A program made the position numbers and the translations under genes. The notes beneath the pieces were generated by a model, which ran no database searches, was not told the DNA's origin, and saw nothing but the letters and a program-made list of their open reading frames with translations. From Candidatus Rifleibacteriota bacterium (GTDB taxonomy: Bacteria; Muiribacteriota; Ozemobacteria; Ozemobacterales; Ozemobacteraceae), in NCBI GenBank assembly GCA_024710355.1, contig JANJUX010000026.1, positions 1 to 64,000 on the forward strand: a DNA stretch of 64,000 nucleotides. The letters are read 5' to 3'. Within the stretch, counting starts at the first letter, position 1. Every line of letters begins with the position of its first letter. Positions 23,992 through 33,287 of the stretch are shown here, one piece after another.

Positions 23992-26082
23992 ATGCTTGAA
24001 GTCATGCTCAACGAGCTGCCGCGCAAACTTTCGCCCTTCGATGCCGTCGAACAGTGCTATCAGGACCAGCTGCGCTTCGTCTGCGCCCGCCTGAAAGAAG
24101 ATGTTTCGGTGCTGATACGCTGCGAAAAACAGATTATTCCGTATCTGCAGACGATTCTTAAACGACGACTGGCAGCTGACGGCAAGAGCATCGGTATTAT
24201 CGACGGCCGTGAAACTGCCGAGAACCAGCAGGGTCCCGGCACCCGCCTCAGCCGCATTGTCGCCCAGTTACGCGATCTGGTTAATAACACCGAACCCAAC
24301 AAGGTATTTTTTCTGCCGTATCTCGATATCATCACTTCGATGCTGCCCGGCGGCCTGACCATGGAAGCCCGCGAAATCATGACCACCATCCATGAAAACC
24401 CGATGCTGAACCTGGTGGCCTTTGAAGACCCTGATTTTACTTTGCCAGAGCTGATTTCGCAGGCTTTTCCGGCCCGCTGTGAAATGCTCGGTATTGCCCG
24501 CAACCGCATTTCAAGCCTGATTACCGAGATCGAGGCGCGCAAGTTCGCCGTCGACAAAATCAACCTCATGGGTATTTTCAAATTCGTATCAGGCCTCAAT
24601 CCGGTTAGATTCCGCGAAGTCATGGGTATTTTCTCGCGTAAGGCCGATTATGACCCGACCGTAAAAGACATGCTGCCTAATTACATGCGTGAACTTCGTG
24701 ACTATACTGCCTGTGGCGGTGTGTCGCTCTCTGAAATCGAGCTGAACCGTGATATTGCCGGTTATGACAAGGTTAAAACTCAGATCCGTGAGAATGTGCT
24801 CAATCTGCTGCAGGCTACTGCCGCAATGACCGACGAGAACGCCATCCGCAAAATCGAGTCGATCATTCCGCGTGGTCTGATTTTTCATGGCCCGCCCGGC
24901 ACCGGTAAAACCCTTTTTGCCAAAGGCATTGCCGAAGCTCTGAATGCGGCAATCTATATCGTCAGCGGTCCTGAGCTGAAATCAAAATGGGTGGGCGAAG
25001 GCGAAGCCAATATTCGCCGCCTGTTTGCCAGGGCCAGAGCTACCGCACCCTCGGTCATCGTCTTTGACGAGCTCGATTCAATTGCGCAGGCCCGCAGTGG
25101 CAACGCCTCTGACGGCGCCTCACAGGCGGCCCATTCAATGGTTAACCAGCTTCTCACCGAAATGGACGGCTTCCGCAAAGAGCAGATGGTGCTGATCATC
25201 GGCACTACCAACTTCGTCGAAAGTCTTGACCCGGCGTTTCTTCGCCCGGGCCGTTTCGAATACCAGATCGAGATCCCATACCCCGAATGGGAAGACCGGC
25301 GCGCCATTCTCAATCTTTACAACAAAAAGTTCGAAACCGGTATGACTGATGCCCAGGTTGATCGCCTTGCCGGCTGGACCGGTCGCTCGACCGACCTTGG
25401 CACTCCGCACACCGGCGACCACCTCAGTGCCCTGATCAAGGGACTGAAGCGTTATCTGATCAACCACCAGAAAGACACGGCCGACGAAGAAACGATGCAG
25501 ACCTGGCTGAACAGTCTGGTAGAAAAGGCACAGCTTTCAGACAACGAAGAAAAGGTCGTTGCCACGCACGAGGCCGGGCATGCCCTGATGTTCTTTCTTT
25601 ACGGGCGGCAGAGCGAGATTACCCGCATCACTCTCGAAACCGGTGGCAGCGATGCTCTTGGCTTCGTCGAATCGGTTACGCGCCGGCCCTACTTCTATAC
25701 CGAAGGGCGTCTGCGCAGCGAGATCGGCATTTCGCTCGGTGGTTATGCCGCTGAACGCCTGATATTCGGTGAAGTTTCGACCGGTGCCTCACAGGATCTG
25801 CGCAAGGCGACCGCCATTGCCACCGATATGGCCACCGTCTACGGTATGGCCGGAACCCCTCGCGAATTCACCTTTCAGAACAATCGCCCAGACCCGTATT
25901 ATCTGCCGCAACTGTCGCCGCAGATCAACCGGATCATCGACGAGGTTTATAAAGACGTCTGCACCTTCATCGAAAAGAATCGTGGCAGACTCACCGATCT
26001 GGTAGTAAAATTGCAGAAGCAGCGAACGCTGCAGCGCGAAGAAGTCGAAGCAATCTTTTCTCCTGAGAGCCTACAGAAATGA
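23992..26082 (+). CDS. soluble FtsH-like AAA+ metalloprotease (ternary-system component)
   Basis: 696 residues. The N-terminal 250 residues have no transmembrane helix and resemble a degenerate P-loop domain like that before the ATPase of Ycf46-type proteins. The AAA+ module follows: Walker A GPPGTGKT (300-307), Walker B VIVFDELDS (about 355-363) and the SRH with FLRPGRF. Its pore loop reads KWVGEG, as in Cdc48/p97, not the F-V-G of classical FtsH. The M41 peptidase domain has HEAGH (526-530) and a probable third zinc ligand D602 (SQDLRKAT). It should unfold and degrade proteins in the cytosol, not at the membrane. It is the first of eight overlapping genes. Confidence 0.9.
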   Translation: MLEVMLNELPRKLSPFDAVEQCYQDQLRFVCARLKEDVSVLIRCEKQIIPYLQTILKRRLAADGKSIGIIDGRETAENQQGPGTRLSRIVAQLRDLVNNTEPNKVFFLPYLDIITSMLPGGLTMEAREIMTTIHENPMLNLVAFEDPDFTLPELISQAFPARCEMLGIARNRISSLITEIEARKFAVDKINLMGIFKFVSGLNPVRFREVMGIFSRKADYDPTVKDMLPNYMRELRDYTACGGVSLSEIELNRDIAGYDKVKTQIRENVLNLLQATAAMTDENAIRKIESIIPRGLIFHGPPGTGKTLFAKGIAEALNAAIYIVSGPELKSKWVGEGEANIRRLFARARATAPSVIVFDELDSIAQARSGNASDGASQAAHSMVNQLLTEMDGFRKEQMVLIIGTTNFVESLDPAFLRPGRFEYQIEIPYPEWEDRRAILNLYNKKFETGMTDAQVDRLAGWTGRSTDLGTPHTGDHLSALIKGLKRYLINHQKDTADEETMQTWLNSLVEKAQLSDNEEKVVATHEAGHALMFFLYGRQSEITRITLETGGSDALGFVESVTRRPYFYTEGRLRSEIGISLGGYAAERLIFGEVSTGASQDLRKATAIATDMATVYGMAGTPREFTFQNNRPDPYYLPQLSPQINRIIDEVYKDVCTFIEKNRGRLTDLVVKLQKQRTLQREEVEAIFSPESLQK

Positions 26083-29000
26083 GCAAAACCGAACGCTACC
26101 TGAAAATGCGCACGCCGGCAGATTTGCTGACGGTGCGGTATTTTTCGAGCAGCGGTCAGCTGAAGGGCCAGTTTGTGCAGGAACAGGACCCACCCTGGAC
26201 AATCTGGTGGCAGATTCCGGCCGATCAGGGCCTGATCGGGCGCCTCGGCAACATGATCAGCGGTTCGATCGAGGCCCCCGAAAAAGTCTGGGAAGAGGGC
26301 AAGCCGGGCAGCAAACTGCGCGAGATATCCTGGCTCGACCTTTTCCGTAAAGCCGTCATCAGGCCGGAACCGACCCGGCAGGTAAGCGATGAGGTCATTC
26401 TGCTGACTTCTGACCGCGAAACATTTTTTGCCGCCGTTAAAAAGCATTTCGTTCTGCAGCAGGGCCAGTATGAATTTGCGGTTCTCGAAACCGGCGGTCG
26501 CGAATATTTTCTTTTAAAAATCAACAACCCGTCGCTCTGGGTTTTCAATACGCTCGATCAGAGCGGTTTTACCTGGTTCAATCTGCTGCCCGGCCATTCT
26601 GGTATCTACATGGAAGCCGGCTGGCGCATTCACGATATCTCCGGTGCCGAGTGTTTCAACCAGTTCAAGATTGTCGACGGCGGCATTCTCATCATCCAGA
26701 AAGACGGGCGGCTGCTCAGTCTCAAGCCTGCCTGGAAAAAGGGTGAGAGCGTTATCAAGATCGAAACCGGCCGTATCGATATTCCGCAGAAGAATACCGA
26801 AGCTGAGATCGTTATCAAGCCGGGTCTGCGCAAAACCGACCGCCACCAGCTGCCGGTTTTCTGGAAAATCGATGATCTGAACCGGCTCAAGGCGATTCTG
26901 GCAAATGAATCGCTCGAACAGTTTCGCAATTACCGCAGCTGGAACTGCGCCGACGGGCGCATGTTCATCATGGCCCGCGACCAGCGCGCCGACCGTGCGA
27001 TCGCCAGTATCCTCTCCGATGCTTTTCCTGCCTTCGCCGAGGTTGAAGAGCGGGTAATGGTGCCGCTTGGGCACCTGCTGACGCCTCGTCTTTCCTCAGA
27101 GCGCCTGCACACTTTTTTCGGGGCGCCGCTGCATGATTACCTGTGTTTTGAAAAAGATGCGGGAGTAATCGAGAGCACCCTGCTGGCAGAAAAGGACATG
27201 TTGACCGTTGAAGATTTTGTCGCGCTCGAGATAGAGCGGGCCGCAGGGCGGGCCGAGACAATTCAACCGGGCTGGAAATTCGAGTTCAAGGAACTCAAAA
27301 AAAAAAAGCGGCTGATTGAGATTGAAGTGAACCCGCAGTCTTTCGAGCGGCTAAAAGCTCAGAAAGAGGGCGGCGAAGTTCTCGAAGGCGTTACCGGCGC
27401 TGCTGGCCCGAGCCGCAATCACACCAGACTGAATCTTGAAAATGTGCCACAGCTTGGCGATTCAGAGATAGCAGCCCTGAAGCTGCAGCTGCTCGACGTT
27501 GACCGGCTGCTCAATTCGAACCCGACCCGTGCCGACCTCTGGGAACAGCGTTCCGAGCTGGCCAGACGCATGCGCATGCGCGCTTCGGCTCTGGCGTCAA
27601 TGATGAATTCCGCTGTTCTCAAGGGTAATATCGAACTGCTTGTCGACTGTCTCTTCGAGTTCTGTCGCGAGCGCCCCGAATTGGCGGCACTGCTCAAGCC
27701 CTCGATCAGCGAAGTCGAGAAAGGGCGCCTGCTCTCGGTCATCAGAGATGAAAAAATGTACAGTGAGTTCCATTACGGGTTGCTGCTGGTTTTTGGCGCG
27801 CGTTTCAACGACCCGGATATTTTTTCGCAGGCGATAGCCGGTATGAAAATCGGCTTTTCAGGCGAAAAACGCTGCTTTTTCAACTTCACAGAGACCCGGG
27901 TTGCTTCTGGCGGCGGCATGAACGTTGAAAACCGGGTTGAATTGCTCACCGAAAAAGATTACCCGCGCATCAAAATGAATGTGACCAAATTTCTGCAGCA
28001 CGTCGACTGTTGCAGAAGCTACAGCGCAACTTATGCAGTCAGATCGCAGCTGTATAAAATCCTGGCGGTGCACCTCAGCCCGCAGTCGGCCTGGACTCTG
28101 CTTGGTAACACCGGTGCCCCGCCGACCGGCCAACATCATGAACAGAGACCTGCTTCGTCTACCTCCCGGCAGTACAGGCGGGTCATGAATATTGGAGATT
28201 ATTTTGTCGATCTGATCAGAGACTGGCCCGATTCTCTGAATGACGATAAACTCGAACCGGAAGTGGCGCGCTGGCTGAAGCTTTTCACGATGGAGAAAAT
28301 ACGTGAAACGCCGCTGCGCGATTTCTTTACCGGCGAACTTTACCGGCCGCCTTTCATGTTGAACAGAAAAGATGAAGAAACTCTTGATAACGGTATAATT
28401 AAACGTTGCAAGTGGCTGAAAGACCTCAATCAGAGCGAATTTCCTGAACTGTCAGATGGTAAACCGGTGGCGCGGGCGTTTTTTAAAAGATTCGGCGACG
28501 GGTTTAAAGACTGGTCGGATTTCTTCAGAGCCGCTTTAAAGACCGATGATTTTGTCATGAAGGCGAAAGCGCAGCGCCTGCTGTTGCTTATGGTCTCTGA
28601 ATACGGCCCGCACCAGGCTTTTGCCGACTTTATCGAGGCGCCGCAGATCGCCGCCCGCAAAGACGAAGTCTGGAACATCTATCGTCTGACCATGTACTGC
28701 GACATGTTCAGGCTTTGCCTTGCCTATCGCCGGCCGATCGACGAGCAGCGTCTTTTCGATATGCTGCTGAACCGTATTCCGAGACCGCCCCAGGGTTGGG
28801 AAGATTTTATCGGCTCAGCGGAGTGGATCATCATGTGTCTGTTGCTGACCAACTCACCGAAACGGCGCTTTCAGCTCGATGATCTGCTTAACCGTTCGAT
28901 GCTCTGGCTGGCGCGCGCCGGCACAACACAGGACTATGATATTTTTGCCCAGGCCATGACCGTGATGAGCTTTCTCAGTATCGGGGTGCTTGCCGACCTG

Positions 29001-29129
29001 GTGCCCGAAAAGCTCGAAATGCATCAGTTGCTCGAAAAGCGACGTGTTTTCTGGATACAGCACGCTTTCAACCTTGCCGCGCAGGGTGAGAAGGCCTTTA
29101 TTGCCTGGCAGAAGGCCTGCGGAATTTAG
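26079..29129 (+). CDS. large uncharacterised component of the FtsH-MoxR operon
   Basis: The start overlaps the protease stop by four bases (26079-26082). This 1016-residue protein matches no enzyme I know. Residues 1-400 look beta-rich (TVRYFSSSGQLKG, WTIWWQIP, YEFAVLETGGREYFLLKINN). A basic linker with KKKKR lies near 407-412, and from about 460 to the end it is mainly helical (LKLQLLDVDRLL, RMRMRASALASMM). It has no signal or transmembrane segment. Its size and position suit a scaffold or substrate-recognition subunit for the AAA partners. It would correspond to one of the X domains of the FtsH ternary systems, but I cannot say which. Confidence 0.6.
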   Translation: MSKTERYLKMRTPADLLTVRYFSSSGQLKGQFVQEQDPPWTIWWQIPADQGLIGRLGNMISGSIEAPEKVWEEGKPGSKLREISWLDLFRKAVIRPEPTRQVSDEVILLTSDRETFFAAVKKHFVLQQGQYEFAVLETGGREYFLLKINNPSLWVFNTLDQSGFTWFNLLPGHSGIYMEAGWRIHDISGAECFNQFKIVDGGILIIQKDGRLLSLKPAWKKGESVIKIETGRIDIPQKNTEAEIVIKPGLRKTDRHQLPVFWKIDDLNRLKAILANESLEQFRNYRSWNCADGRMFIMARDQRADRAIASILSDAFPAFAEVEERVMVPLGHLLTPRLSSERLHTFFGAPLHDYLCFEKDAGVIESTLLAEKDMLTVEDFVALEIERAAGRAETIQPGWKFEFKELKKKKRLIEIEVNPQSFERLKAQKEGGEVLEGVTGAAGPSRNHTRLNLENVPQLGDSEIAALKLQLLDVDRLLNSNPTRADLWEQRSELARRMRMRASALASMMNSAVLKGNIELLVDCLFEFCRERPELAALLKPSISEVEKGRLLSVIRDEKMYSEFHYGLLLVFGARFNDPDIFSQAIAGMKIGFSGEKRCFFNFTETRVASGGGMNVENRVELLTEKDYPRIKMNVTKFLQHVDCCRSYSATYAVRSQLYKILAVHLSPQSAWTLLGNTGAPPTGQHHEQRPASSTSRQYRRVMNIGDYFVDLIRDWPDSLNDDKLEPEVARWLKLFTMEKIRETPLRDFFTGELYRPPFMLNRKDEETLDNGIIKRCKWLKDLNQSEFPELSDGKPVARAFFKRFGDGFKDWSDFFRAALKTDDFVMKAKAQRLLLLMVSEYGPHQAFADFIEAPQIAARKDEVWNIYRLTMYCDMFRLCLAYRRPIDEQRLFDMLLNRIPRPPQGWEDFIGSAEWIIMCLLLTNSPKRRFQLDDLLNRSMLWLARAGTTQDYDIFAQAMTVMSFLSIGVLADLVPEKLEMHQLLEKRRVFWIQHAFNLAAQGEKAFIAWQKACGI

Positions 29130-29150
29130 GAAAATTGACAGGAGAAGAGC

Positions 29151-30134
29151 ATGAATTATCAAACTCAGGATACAGATCAGATCAATGCCGCAAGGGGTCG
29201 CATCGTCGACTATTACACCAGGCTCAACGATTTTTTTCTCAAACGCTCTGAACTGCTGAAGCTGATGATGGTGGCCGCTGCGGCCCAGGAACCGATGTTG
29301 TTCATCGGCAGGCCCGGTACGGCCAAGTCATTGCTGGTTTCGGTTTTCTGTCAGGGTATGGGAATGAAGCAGGATGAATACTTCGAATACATGCTCACTA
29401 AATTCACCGAACCCAGCGAAATCATGGGGCCGGTCGATATTCAGGAACTGAAGTCCGGCCGTTATCTGCGCAAGGTTGAAGGGCATCTGCCGACCTCGAA
29501 GATTGCTTTTCTCGACGAAATTTTCAAGGCCAATTCGGCGATTCTCAACGTGCTGCTCACCGTTATAAACGAGCGCAAATATTATCAGGAAGGCCGCCCG
29601 TTGCCGGTACCGCTCGTCTGCATGTTCGCCGCCAGCAACGAAATACCTGATTTCGGCGAATTTGACGCTCTCAAAGACCGCTTTATCATCAAAGCTGAAA
29701 CTTTGCCGGTGCGCGATACCTGCTTTTATGAACTGATCCGTTCAGGGGTTGCCTTCGAAAGCCGCACCCACAACCGTGAAAAACCATGGAAATCTGACTG
29801 TACTCTCGATGATTTCGTCATGATTCATGATTACGTTGTCAGCACGGTTCTGCCAAGGGCCATCGAACGCGAAGACAAGGTTCTGCTCGGTGATGAACGC
29901 ATTACGACTGCTTTTAAAGCTCTGATTTCGGTGCTCGCCGATGAACTCAAGGTCGAAATAACCGACCGCAAACTGATCAAACTCTATAAGCTTATTCTTA
30001 CGCAGGCTTTCATCTTTAATGGCGGCAATGTGACGCGCGAAGAACTAAAGATTCTCTGCTATTGCGGCAACAATTTCTCCGATGTGCGCAAAATCAAGGA
30101 TTACATCGAAGAACGTCTTGCCAATCTCGACTGA
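29151..30134 (+). CDS. MoxR-family AAA+ ATPase
   Basis: A 327-residue AAA ATPase of the MoxR/RavA group: Walker A GRPGTAKS (53-60), Walker B KIAFLDEIFKAN, the FTEPSEIMGPVD insert typical of MoxR, and sensor AASNEIPDFGE. MoxR ATPases act as chaperones that load or remodel vWA-domain partners, and the next gene encodes a candidate partner. The GGAGAAG ribosome-binding site is well placed. Within the operon it follows the large unknown by 21 bases. Confidence 0.93.
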   Translation: MNYQTQDTDQINAARGRIVDYYTRLNDFFLKRSELLKLMMVAAAAQEPMLFIGRPGTAKSLLVSVFCQGMGMKQDEYFEYMLTKFTEPSEIMGPVDIQELKSGRYLRKVEGHLPTSKIAFLDEIFKANSAILNVLLTVINERKYYQEGRPLPVPLVCMFAASNEIPDFGEFDALKDRFIIKAETLPVRDTCFYELIRSGVAFESRTHNREKPWKSDCTLDDFVMIHDYVVSTVLPRAIEREDKVLLGDERITTAFKALISVLADELKVEITDRKLIKLYKLILTQAFIFNGGNVTREELKILCYCGNNFSDVRKIKDYIEERLANLD

Positions 30135-30145
30135 CAGGGGCCAAT

Positions 30146-31468
30146 ATGCGATTTTTACTTCCTGATCAGATTGCCTTCTGGTATCGCCAGTCGCTGCATA
30201 AATCAGGCTATAAAGAAGTTTTTGCCTTCGTGCGTGACTTCTGGAAAGACCTGGTGCGCCGCGGCAACCATGCGGTGCCGCCCGGTTTCGTTGCCAGGCT
30301 GATGGGCAGATTTCTTTCGGTTCCGGTCGGTGAACGCCTTGCCGGGCATGTTGGTTTCACCGCCGAAAATGAATATCTCGATGCCATCTGCCATGCTGAA
30401 GGGGCCGACCGCCTGGAGGGCATCTTTCTATTGACCGGCGCCGACCGTGATACGGCACTGGCGCAGGGCATTTTTCAGCAGATCATCGAACGGCTGCCGC
30501 CGTTTCAGCATTCTGAGATTGCCTTTTCCGACAGTGAACTCGAAAAATCCTTCTCGATCGAACATGCCGTTTCGGCCGGTTTTGACGTCGATCAGGCATT
30601 GAATGATATTTATGCCAATGCCGCCGGCCAGTTCAAACGCAGCGATTTCAGATTCTATGCCGACGATATTTTCGAAATCGGTCACCCGGGCCTGTTTGTC
30701 AGGGCGGCTGATCGCCTGTTCTTCAGGCGCATGACGCGGGCGATGAAAGGCATGGCCTTCTGGACCCGCAGCGTCTTCACGCTCAAGGAAGAAAGTTCGT
30801 GGGTCGTGGCAAAATACGGCGAACCCCAGACCCTGCCGCTTGGCGGCTATGACGAGCTGACCAATAAGGGCACCCTGTCTTCGATTGTGCCGTCGGAGCT
30901 TGCCTACATCGATGACAGCATGCAGTTCGATCTTTTTGATTACAAGTTCATCGAAAACCAGCTGATGTATTTTAAACGTGACTCGGGTGCGGTTTTTCGC
31001 ATTCGCCGCGATATTGTCGTCAAGGTTACCCTGACTGAGTTTTTCGAACATGAGCGGCATCTTGGCCTGCTTTTCGGCTGGGTTTTCAACTTTGCCGAGA
31101 AGCTGATAGAAACCTTTGTAAAGGATATGGTGAACGTCATCATCGTTCTCGATGGCTACGAACCTTCATCATTAAAGGATGCCGGCGAATTTTTCACGCA
31201 TTTTCTGCGCGAGAAAATGCTCGACCAGCGTATCGCGCTGCTTGCCGGGCGCAAAGCTTCAGTCACTCTGCCTGATAAGTTGCGTGCCAACGCGCAGGTC
31301 TGGTATTTTGCCGCTAAAGATGAGCCCGGGCAGAAATCGGTGCGTTTCGTGTTTCCGCAGACCGATGAGTTTGCCGCAAGCAAAGGCGATGAGCAGGAAA
31401 AAATTCTTGGTGAACTGATCAACGAAGCGATCGACAGGATGGTTAAAGGTGCAGATAGCCAGATTTGA
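30146..31468 (+). CDS. probable vWA-like partner of the MoxR ATPase
   Basis: 440 residues, started at the ATG 30146, 11 bases after moxR; an earlier in-frame methionine lies inside moxR and is not credible. Residues about 225-275 contain GGYDELTNKG, SSIVPSELAY and ENQLMYFKRDSG, a pattern I associate with MoxR-linked vWA proteins. The C-terminal 170 residues alternate strands and helices (DIVVKVTL, NVIIVLDGYE, QRIALLAG, VWYFAA), as a Rossmann-like vWA fold would. The metal-binding DxSxS is absent, so this would be a divergent vWA without MIDAS chemistry. The assignment is inference from fold pattern and position. Confidence 0.5.
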   Translation: MRFLLPDQIAFWYRQSLHKSGYKEVFAFVRDFWKDLVRRGNHAVPPGFVARLMGRFLSVPVGERLAGHVGFTAENEYLDAICHAEGADRLEGIFLLTGADRDTALAQGIFQQIIERLPPFQHSEIAFSDSELEKSFSIEHAVSAGFDVDQALNDIYANAAGQFKRSDFRFYADDIFEIGHPGLFVRAADRLFFRRMTRAMKGMAFWTRSVFTLKEESSWVVAKYGEPQTLPLGGYDELTNKGTLSSIVPSELAYIDDSMQFDLFDYKFIENQLMYFKRDSGAVFRIRRDIVVKVTLTEFFEHERHLGLLFGWVFNFAEKLIETFVKDMVNVIIVLDGYEPSSLKDAGEFFTHFLREKMLDQRIALLAGRKASVTLPDKLRANAQVWYFAAKDEPGQKSVRFVFPQTDEFAASKGDEQEKILGELINEAIDRMVKGADSQI

Positions 31469-32045
31469 AGCAAAAACAGCGGTTGAAGGCCCGGGTGAAC
31501 GCTCGGCCCTGTGGCTGCAGGGGTGTTCGCTCAAATGCCCCGGCTGTTGCAACCCGGAACTGCAGCAGTTTGGCAACGGCCAGAATCTTTCTGTCGAAGA
31601 GATTGCCGCGCAAATTCTGCAGGCCAGGGCTGACGGGCTGACGCTGCTCGGCGGAGAGCCGCTCGATCAGGCCAGAGAACTGCTGCAGTTGTTGCAGTTG
31701 CTGCGTCAGAGTGGCTATTGCGGGATCATCATGTTTTCTGGCTACACCTGGGCTGAAATTGAGGCTGATGCCGGCAGAAAAAGCGTCGCCGGCCTCTGCG
31801 ATCTGGTCATTGCCGGGCGCTTCGATCGGCAGTTTTCCCCGGGGGGGCGGCGCTGGATCGGCAGCGATAACCAGACCCTGCACTTTGTCAGTGATTATTA
31901 TGCCGGGCTGCGCGAACACTGGCCTGAGAATGTTCGCGAAATCGAGATTTTCATCAGAGATGGTGTCATAATGGTCAATGGCAGCCCCCTCGATGCTGAT
32001 CACGAAATCAGCCGCATGCTTGGCGGGCGTGCCATATTGTATTGA
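31449..32045 (+). CDS. single-cluster radical SAM protein, NrdG/PflA-like
   Basis: 198 residues beginning at GTG 31449, overlapping the preceding gene by 20 bases. The WLQGCSLKCPGCCNPE motif gives the Cx3Cx2C cluster site for 4Fe-4S and SAM, and TLLGGEPLDQ is the GGEP-type SAM motif. The short length with no auxiliary cluster places it among glycyl-radical activases of the NrdG type, but no glycyl-radical enzyme is encoded in the operon. Its coding overlap with the vWA-like gene shows it is an integral operon member. Its target may be one of the neighbouring proteins. Confidence 0.88.
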   Translation: MQIARFEAKTAVEGPGERSALWLQGCSLKCPGCCNPELQQFGNGQNLSVEEIAAQILQARADGLTLLGGEPLDQARELLQLLQLLRQSGYCGIIMFSGYTWAEIEADAGRKSVAGLCDLVIAGRFDRQFSPGGRRWIGSDNQTLHFVSDYYAGLREHWPENVREIEIFIRDGVIMVNGSPLDADHEISRMLGGRAILY

Positions 32046-32058
32046 GCGGAGGAAGCAG

Positions 32059-32358
32059 ATGCGAAAATTCATTCTCGACTTTGAATTCAACGAAAAGAAC
32101 GGGGCAACCCGTATCGTTGTCGATTTTAACGACCCTTCGATGTCGAACATCGAGATCAACGAAGCCATTCGCAGCGGCGAACTGCTCGAAGCGGTTCTGA
32201 AAGAGGCCGCCAGCATCTTTGGCGAGAATATCGCCAATCGTGTCAGAAATGGTGAAATTGCCGCCGTCTGTCTCGACCATCACCCTGAGCTGCGCAGCTG
32301 TGACGGGGCAATTCAGATCAATCAGCAGACCGAGACGAAGAAGGAGATCAAGCAGTGA
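32059..32358 (+). CDS. small protein of the ternary operon, possibly YukD/ubiquitin-like
   Basis: 99 residues, started at ATG 32059 with GCGGAGGA upstream. It opens with a beta hairpin (FILDFEFNEKNGATRIVVDF), then a helix (ELLEAVLKEAASIFGENIAN), a further strand and a charged tail. This could be a beta-grasp fold; FtsH ternary systems are recalled to include a YukD-like ubiquitin-fold protein, and this is the only small candidate here. The fold is inferred, not shown. The stop overlaps the next start (GTGA). Confidence 0.4.
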   Translation: MRKFILDFEFNEKNGATRIVVDFNDPSMSNIEINEAIRSGELLEAVLKEAASIFGENIANRVRNGEIAAVCLDHHPELRSCDGAIQINQQTETKKEIKQ

Positions 32359-33287
32359 AGGTCGAGCTCTGTCCTGAAGACATGCTGCTCGAATACGTCG
32401 AAAACCGCCTGAGCGGCAAGTTTGACGCGGTCATCAGGCATGAGCAGTATCTCAAGCATCTGCCGCACGACTTCGAACCCTCAGAAGAATTCGCCGCCCG
32501 CTGGCAGACCATGGTTTCGGCGGCATTGAAGCGCTTCATCTCGTCGACATTCGGGCTGCGGGGCTTTCTCTTTGAAGTGAACGGCTATACAAAGCGTTTT
32601 TCGCCGGCCGATACCGATTTCTGGCAGGGCCTTGAGTTCAGATTCTCGCACCGGGGCGCCGAAAGACTGTATGAGCAGATGCTGCGGCGCGTCACCAATG
32701 AAGAACCGCTTTTCCCGGTTGCTTTGCCGGCCGATGCACTGTTGATAAGTGTCTGCCATAATGATTTTTCATTATATTCTTTTCCGTGGCTGGCCAAAAA
32801 CTCGGCAAATTGGCTGATCAAAGCCTGCCACATCGCCTGGCAGCGGGTAGCGCCGACTCAGGTTGACTGGCAATGCTTTTTCAATGAGCCTGCCAGTGTT
32901 GAACTGCCGTTGCGTGAGTTTCTTGTCGAGAGAGCCGCAGATTATCTCGCTGCCGTGAATACTCTGGTCAAAGCACAGTTTCCGGCGGCTTTATACGGGC
33001 ACACGCCCCGACCATGCCGCTGCCTTGAGGTAACGCTCGATCAGCGTCAGGTAAGCCTGCCCAACGTTTTCGCCTTTGTCGGAAACTTTGTTGCCTCGGT
33101 GCGCAAAGCGGTTGCTTACTGGGCTGGCGAGGGCTGTGTCTGCATCGATGACGAAAAATTCATTGCCGGGGCGCCGAAAGCTTACGGTCTCGATCTTGAG
33201 TTCGAGGCCTTCAACAAAGGGGTTGCCGGCATCGTCGAAAATATGAACGAACAGGAGCAGATTTATGAGTCGCTCATACGCAATTAG
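32355..33287 (+). CDS. uncharacterised component of the FtsH-MoxR operon
   Basis: 310 residues from GTG 32355, overlapping the preceding stop by four bases. I do not recognise it. It is mixed alpha/beta, with no signal or membrane segment. Scattered cysteines (VCHNDF, PCRCLEV, GCVCIDDEKF) might bind iron-sulfur or zinc but form no known motif. Those cysteines make it a possible target or partner of the radical SAM protein two genes upstream; that is speculation. Confidence 0.5.
   Translation: MKVELCPEDMLLEYVENRLSGKFDAVIRHEQYLKHLPHDFEPSEEFAARWQTMVSAALKRFISSTFGLRGFLFEVNGYTKRFSPADTDFWQGLEFRFSHRGAERLYEQMLRRVTNEEPLFPVALPADALLISVCHNDFSLYSFPWLAKNSANWLIKACHIAWQRVAPTQVDWQCFFNEPASVELPLREFLVERAADYLAAVNTLVKAQFPAALYGHTPRPCRCLEVTLDQRQVSLPNVFAFVGNFVASVRKAVAYWAGEGCVCIDDEKFIAGAPKAYGLDLEFEAFNKGVAGIVENMNEQEQIYESLIRN

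Noticed and set aside
30062..30145. An upstream start for the vWA-like protein inside moxR
   Set aside because: It would overlap moxR by 73 bases and lacks a ribosome-binding site; the ATG at 30146 follows the moxR stop directly.
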